Made by a program: the position numbers and the translations under genes. Source: JBBSUQ01 sp964389755 (GTDB taxonomy: Bacteria > Bacteroidota > Bacteroidia > Flavobacteriales_D > Crocinitomicaceae). From it: DNA of 64,000 nucleotides. Position 1 is the stretch's first letter; every line of letters begins with the position of its first letter. Location of the stretch: positions 1 to 64,000 of the forward strand of contig CAYMEW010000017.1 in NCBI GenBank assembly GCA_964389755.1. Direction: 5' to 3'. Positions 60,788 through 64,000 of the stretch are shown piece after piece. The notes below the pieces were generated by a model. That model ran no database searches. It was not told the DNA's origin and saw only the letters and a program-made list of their open reading frames with translations.

Positions 60788-61827
60788 AAACGGTCTATTT
60801 TAATTTGCGTAATGACTTGATTATTTGCTTCCCGGATGCTGAAGGTGGCCTTGTCGCGGTATTGTAACCACAGGCGTTTGCGGGTGTTTTCGAGTCCGAT
60901 ACCGGAATTCCCGGACTTACGCGATGTCAGGGTCCCGGAGTTGATGACCTCAAACACATCACAGGTGTGTTCGCGGTATGTGCGAATACCAATCTCTCCT
61001 CCGTCAATCCGTTTGCTGATACCGTGTTTAATAGCATTTTCAACCTGCGCCTGGATCACGAAGGGCGGAATGGTGTGCTCACTGATGCTGTCGTCGAGGT
61101 CGAGCTGTACACTCAGGCGCTCTTCGAAACGGATCTTTTCCAGTTCCAGGTAACGGCTGACAAGCCCCATTTCCTGCTCGACGGTCACGGAGGTCTCTTT
61201 CCCCATTTGCAGAGAGTTACGCAGGAGTTGTGATAAGACCGTTACCGAATGTTTTGCGCGCCCGGGTTCGATGTCTATCAGCGCCCGGATACTGTTGAGT
61301 GAGTTAAAAAGAAAATGCGGATTGAGTTGGGAACGCAGGTTTTTGAGTTCAAATTCGTTCTTACTGGCTTCCAGTGAAATGTTATCCAGTTCCTGTTTGC
61401 GGGATTTGGTGAAAAAATGATAGGTAAAATAGATCGCATTCCAGAAAAGTATGAGGATGCTGTTGCCGATAATATCGATAAAAAAGAGCAAAGGCGTCAC
61501 CTGATCGTCCGGGTTTTTGTGTTGCCCGGTCAGGAAGTGCGCGGCCAGGCTACTCAGTGAAACAAGAAACGAACAGATAAGGCTGATAATGAGGATGCGC
61601 GGAATGAGCGGGGCAAGTTTCATTTCCAACCAGCCCAGTTTAAAAAAGCAAAGGCGCATAAGATGCGTAAACAGGATCGCAAAAAATACGATACAGACGA
61701 GGTTCACGACCAATCTCCAGTCGAGCCGTTCCGGGGAACTCGCATAAGCGGCAAGCAAAATGATCAGCCCGTATCCGAGCCAGCCCGTAACCTGTGCGAG
61801 CCAGTACAAAAACTTCGAAGATTTCAT
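60784..61827 (-). CDS. LytS-type sensor histidine kinase
   Basis: 347 aa. Four membrane helices (about 8-30, 40-60, 75-100, 115-138), coiled linker, then His_kinase domain with His171 in QLNPHFLFNSLNSI and the HATPase (about 250-345; VENAIKHGI, GNSGIGLENTRKRL). Bacteroidota LytS-type kinases pair with LytTR regulators. ATG 61827 begins the first helix; a long upstream extension to 61944 would run into the divergent gene. TATATTTG (61840-61833) lies 5 nt upstream. Confidence 0.92.
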   Translation of the reverse strand: MKSSKFLYWLAQVTGWLGYGLIILLAAYASSPERLDWRLVVNLVCIVFFAILFTHLMRLCFFKLGWLEMKLAPLIPRILIISLICSFLVSLSSLAAHFLTGQHKNPDDQVTPLLFFIDIIGNSILILFWNAIYFTYHFFTKSRKQELDNISLEASKNEFELKNLRSQLNPHFLFNSLNSIRALIDIEPGRAKHSVTVLSQLLRNSLQMGKETSVTVEQEMGLVSRYLELEKIRFEERLSVQLDLDDSISEHTIPPFVIQAQVENAIKHGISKRIDGGEIGIRTYREHTCDVFEVINSGTLTSRKSGNSGIGLENTRKRLWLQYRDKATFSIREANNQVITQIKIDRL

Positions 61828-61942
61828 GAATACAAATATAGACCAATCCCTTTCACAAATGCGGTCAATCGGATAATCGGCGGGAAAGCGTAATTTTACG
61901 GTCCAAAACCTTTTTGGATTACTTTTTGGAATAAACGCGACC

Positions 61943-62848
61943 ATGAGACGAATCGTGCTGATTTTACTGCTTTTCCCCTTTCAGAGTGGCGCTCAGTCGT
62001 ACACGGGAACGCATGCCGGCGTCTCACTGGGATTACTGGTAAATTTCGGTTCGCACGTGAATTCGGTCGGACTCAACCTCAAGGCTTATTATACAAATTA
62101 CTTCACACAGTTGAATGCGGGTTCTTCCGTAACTTTTAACCTGAACGGTTATGGTGAACGGCGTCATTTTGTTGAAAGTCGCACCGCTGTCGGACTCGTT
62201 CTGCTTGCCGGAAAGAAAGACCAGCCCATTGATTTTTTACTGGACGGGCTTAATCATCAGACCGCTTACAGATACGGAATCGCTTATAATTACCTGTTTT
62301 ACTTTGACAATGCAGGAACTTCTCAACTCTCCGGCGGATGGGCGGTACATCTGAAACGCTTTTCCCTGTATTTTGAGAACGACGTGTTCGGCGGACAGGC
62401 ACGCGACCGCTTCCGGACCGGACACCTCATGCTGTCTTACCGCTTCGAACAAATTCGCTTTTTGACCGGCTTGTACATCTGGACCGGTGAAACGGCGAAT
62501 TCCGTCTGGATCCGTGACGCCGGACCGGGAACCCCGAACGGCTACCGCTCGCTTGAAAACCTGCCCTATGGTAAGAGCAGTCATGGGGTTCTATACGGCG
62601 GTTTCATTGCGAATACCGCGTACGGAAACCAGGTTCACTTCAAAACCGGAACGGACAGCGAACAGATCCGCCATTTCTTTCAAAATCGTCTCGCACACGA
62701 TCTGATCCTGCTACCCGCATCGGTGAAACGCCATACTCCGCACTATCCACGACTCAATTCAGAAGGAAAACCCGTTTTCAAGGCAACGGATCGACGTGCG
62801 GATCGTTTTTACTTACAGTTAGGACTTAATGAAAATTGGTCCAATTAA
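61943..62848 (+). CDS. Outer-membrane-like protein with polymorphic toxin type 23-like domain
   Basis: 301 aa. Signal peptide (about 1-18, QSGAQ), then a strand-rich domain with FYFENDVFGGQARDRFRTGH-like core (here SLYFENDVFGGQARDRFRTG), the SVHLKRF segment, LPYGKSSHGVLYGGF and a conserved tail HDLILLPASVKRHTPHYPRL. This matches Bacteroidota proteins labelled polymorphic toxin type 23 from the pattern I remember. The label is probably misleading: the body looks like a beta-barrel/periplasmic enzyme, and no Rhs or WHH-type carrier precedes it. Divergent from the LytS/LytR pair. Confidence 0.7.
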   Translation: MRRIVLILLLFPFQSGAQSYTGTHAGVSLGLLVNFGSHVNSVGLNLKAYYTNYFTQLNAGSSVTFNLNGYGERRHFVESRTAVGLVLLAGKKDQPIDFLLDGLNHQTAYRYGIAYNYLFYFDNAGTSQLSGGWAVHLKRFSLYFENDVFGGQARDRFRTGHLMLSYRFEQIRFLTGLYIWTGETANSVWIRDAGPGTPNGYRSLENLPYGKSSHGVLYGGFIANTAYGNQVHFKTGTDSEQIRHFFQNRLAHDLILLPASVKRHTPHYPRLNSEGKPVFKATDRRADRFYLQLGLNENWSN

Positions 62849-62900
62849 AAACTGTTGTTTCAAAAAAAAGCGATACATTAGTTTTACTATTACCAAACTT

Positions 62901-64000
62901 ATGAAAATGAAGAGAACTCTGTTTACCCTTTTGATCTGTAGCCTCTTCTCTCCCATCGCATGGTCTCAGTGCGGTGCCGGACAGAGCGAAGTCATTGTTC
63001 AGATCACTCCTGACAATTACCCGGGCGAAACCTCCTGGGAACTGATGGCTGGCGGCAGCATCGTCGCCACCGGAAACTACCTCGGCGATACGATTTGCGT
63101 ACCCCAGAATTCGTGCATTCAGTTTAAAATAATGGACAGCTTCGGAGACGGGATTTGCTGTTCCTACGGGAACGGTTCGTACAACCTGATACTCGACGGT
63201 TCGGTCGTGGCGACAGGTGGTGCCTTCGGAAGCGAAGAAACGGTCACCACGAATTGTCCTCCCGGAACAACCTGCGAAGATCCGCTGACCGCGACGACTG
63301 GAAGTTTTACAGCTCCCGATCAAAATACCTGGTATGAATTCACGCCCGCAGCTACGGGGATTTACAGCATTTCAACCTGTAACGGCAATACCTGCGACAC
63401 GAAGATCTGGGTTTACGATCATTGCGGCGGAAACGTCAACGAAACCAATACCGGAACCATTTTCTACGATGATAACCAGGGAGGCTGCGGCGAACAGGCA
63501 GTTGTTGAAGCTTATTTCCAAACCGGAATCACGTATTACATCCGCATCGGGCTGGACGCGTCTGCTCCATGTGTAACGGATCCGATCGCCTTTGAGATCA
63601 CCTACGTCGGACCGATTACCGGTTGCATGGATCCGTCAGCCTGTAACTACAACCCGCTCGCTTCGGTAGCAGGAACCTGTTATTTCTACCCGGATCCGAA
63701 CTGCCCGAACGGACCCGACCTGTCCATTGTTCAGAATGACGTTCAGAATTCACTCAATCTACGGACTGAGCAGGCAACAAACTGCATGGTTGAAGAAGGA
63801 TGTATGAACGGTTATGGAACGCGAACCGTACTGGCCTTCGATACGCATATTCAAAACGTCGGAGAAACAGATTATTACATTGGAAACCCGACGAGCAACC
63901 CGACGCAGTTTAGCTTTAACAACTGCCACGGTCACGCACATTATGAAGGATATGCCGATTACATCCTCTACAAACCAAACGGAGTCTCCATTCCCATCGG
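62901..64000 (+). CDS. Secreted protein with lysyl-oxidase-like copper site (partial, runs off the window)
   Basis: At least 366 aa, 3' end beyond 64000. Signal peptide (about 1-22, SLFSPIAWSQ), an N-terminal beta domain (about 23-115), a pre-peptidase C-terminal-like domain (about 118-235, from CEDPLTATTGSFTAPDQNTW), a short GCMDPSACNYNP motif (about 242-253) common in marine Flavobacteriales secreted proteins, and then a lysyl-oxidase-like domain beginning near residue 270 with NNCHGHAHYEGYADY, in which His343, His345 and His347 make the CHxHxH copper site. Expected to be extracellular; a T9SS domain may follow. Confidence 0.8.
   Translation, partial: MKMKRTLFTLLICSLFSPIAWSQCGAGQSEVIVQITPDNYPGETSWELMAGGSIVATGNYLGDTICVPQNSCIQFKIMDSFGDGICCSYGNGSYNLILDGSVVATGGAFGSEETVTTNCPPGTTCEDPLTATTGSFTAPDQNTWYEFTPAATGIYSISTCNGNTCDTKIWVYDHCGGNVNETNTGTIFYDDNQGGCGEQAVVEAYFQTGITYYIRIGLDASAPCVTDPIAFEITYVGPITGCMDPSACNYNPLASVAGTCYFYPDPNCPNGPDLSIVQNDVQNSLNLRTEQATNCMVEEGCMNGYGTRTVLAFDTHIQNVGETDYYIGNPTSNPTQFSFNNCHGHAHYEGYADYILYKPNGVSIPI

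Noticed and set aside
1..64000. rRNA and tRNA genes
   Set aside because: I scanned the intergenic gaps for tRNA-like cloverleaf and rRNA segments and saw none; most gaps are too short.

Overview
The window looks like the chromosome of a Bacteroidota bacterium, most probably a Flavobacteriales member (a Crocinitomicaceae/Fluviicola-like lineage is my guess, not shown). Evidence: several secreted proteins end in type IX secretion (T9SS) C-terminal sorting domains (PNPA/PNPT start, GIYF/GTYF near the end); there are many short lipoproteins with a lipobox; promoters fit the Bacteroidota pattern TTTG-N19-TAnnTTTG; Shine-Dalgarno sequences are scarce; and there is a THC0290_0291-type barrel and a GCMDPsACNYNP cysteine motif. 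I found no rRNA or tRNA gene and no CRISPR array.

Layout. 1-359: non-coding, with one copy of a 71-bp repeat. 360-9602: FMN-type stress protein, gingipain-like T9SS protease, small secreted proteins, pentapeptide-repeat protein, CYTH phosphatase, a 45-aa lipoprotein, PrsW-like membrane protease, outer-membrane barrel. 9687-14890: pyrD and HMG-CoA lyase, lipoproteins, a T9SS adhesin-like protein. 15061-19524: ABC/HlyD/TolC export operon whose ATPase domain is degenerate. 19553-21327: SUMF1-like protein and a small unknown protein. 21481-25202: visibly AT-rich island with an XRE remnant and an AAA-ATPase plus subtilase pair of the IetAS type (anti-phage or toxin-antitoxin). 25559-35378: a frameshifted lipoprotein, SRPBCC protein, Fur-family regulator with its operator, a 1,293-aa delta-60-repeat T9SS protein, an ArsR-SRPBCC-DoxX-YdeI operon and a frameshifted T9SS protein.

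35581-43171 is the most unusual accessory block. It holds a membrane protein/XRE pair under palindromic operators, a 1,060-aa protein with two LamG lectin-like domains, an 885-aa protein with an endonuclease/exonuclease/phosphatase (EEP) fold and a very basic tail, and a RES-Xre toxin-antitoxin pair. The lectin-like plus EEP-nuclease pairing resembles, by domain logic only, a binding subunit plus nuclease toxin, and is my leading candidate for something undescribed. 43172-43579 is a repeat-rich spacer: two hairpins with covarying arms, a TCACAC microsatellite and the second copy of the 71-bp repeat.

43580-54343 is signalling: a 1,451-aa hybrid histidine kinase, then (minus strand) an operon of hybrid kinase, receiver, YaiO-type barrel, HEAT-repeat membrane protein and processive GT2 glycosyltransferase, which together suggest kinase-controlled exopolysaccharide synthesis. 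54474-62848 is mostly core: aminotransferase class IV, rhomboid protease, rpe, DinB, tandem universal stress protein, S1-domain CvfB-like protein, LytS/LytR-type two-component pair and a type-23-toxin-like barrel. The window ends inside a secreted protein with a lysyl-oxidase-like copper site.
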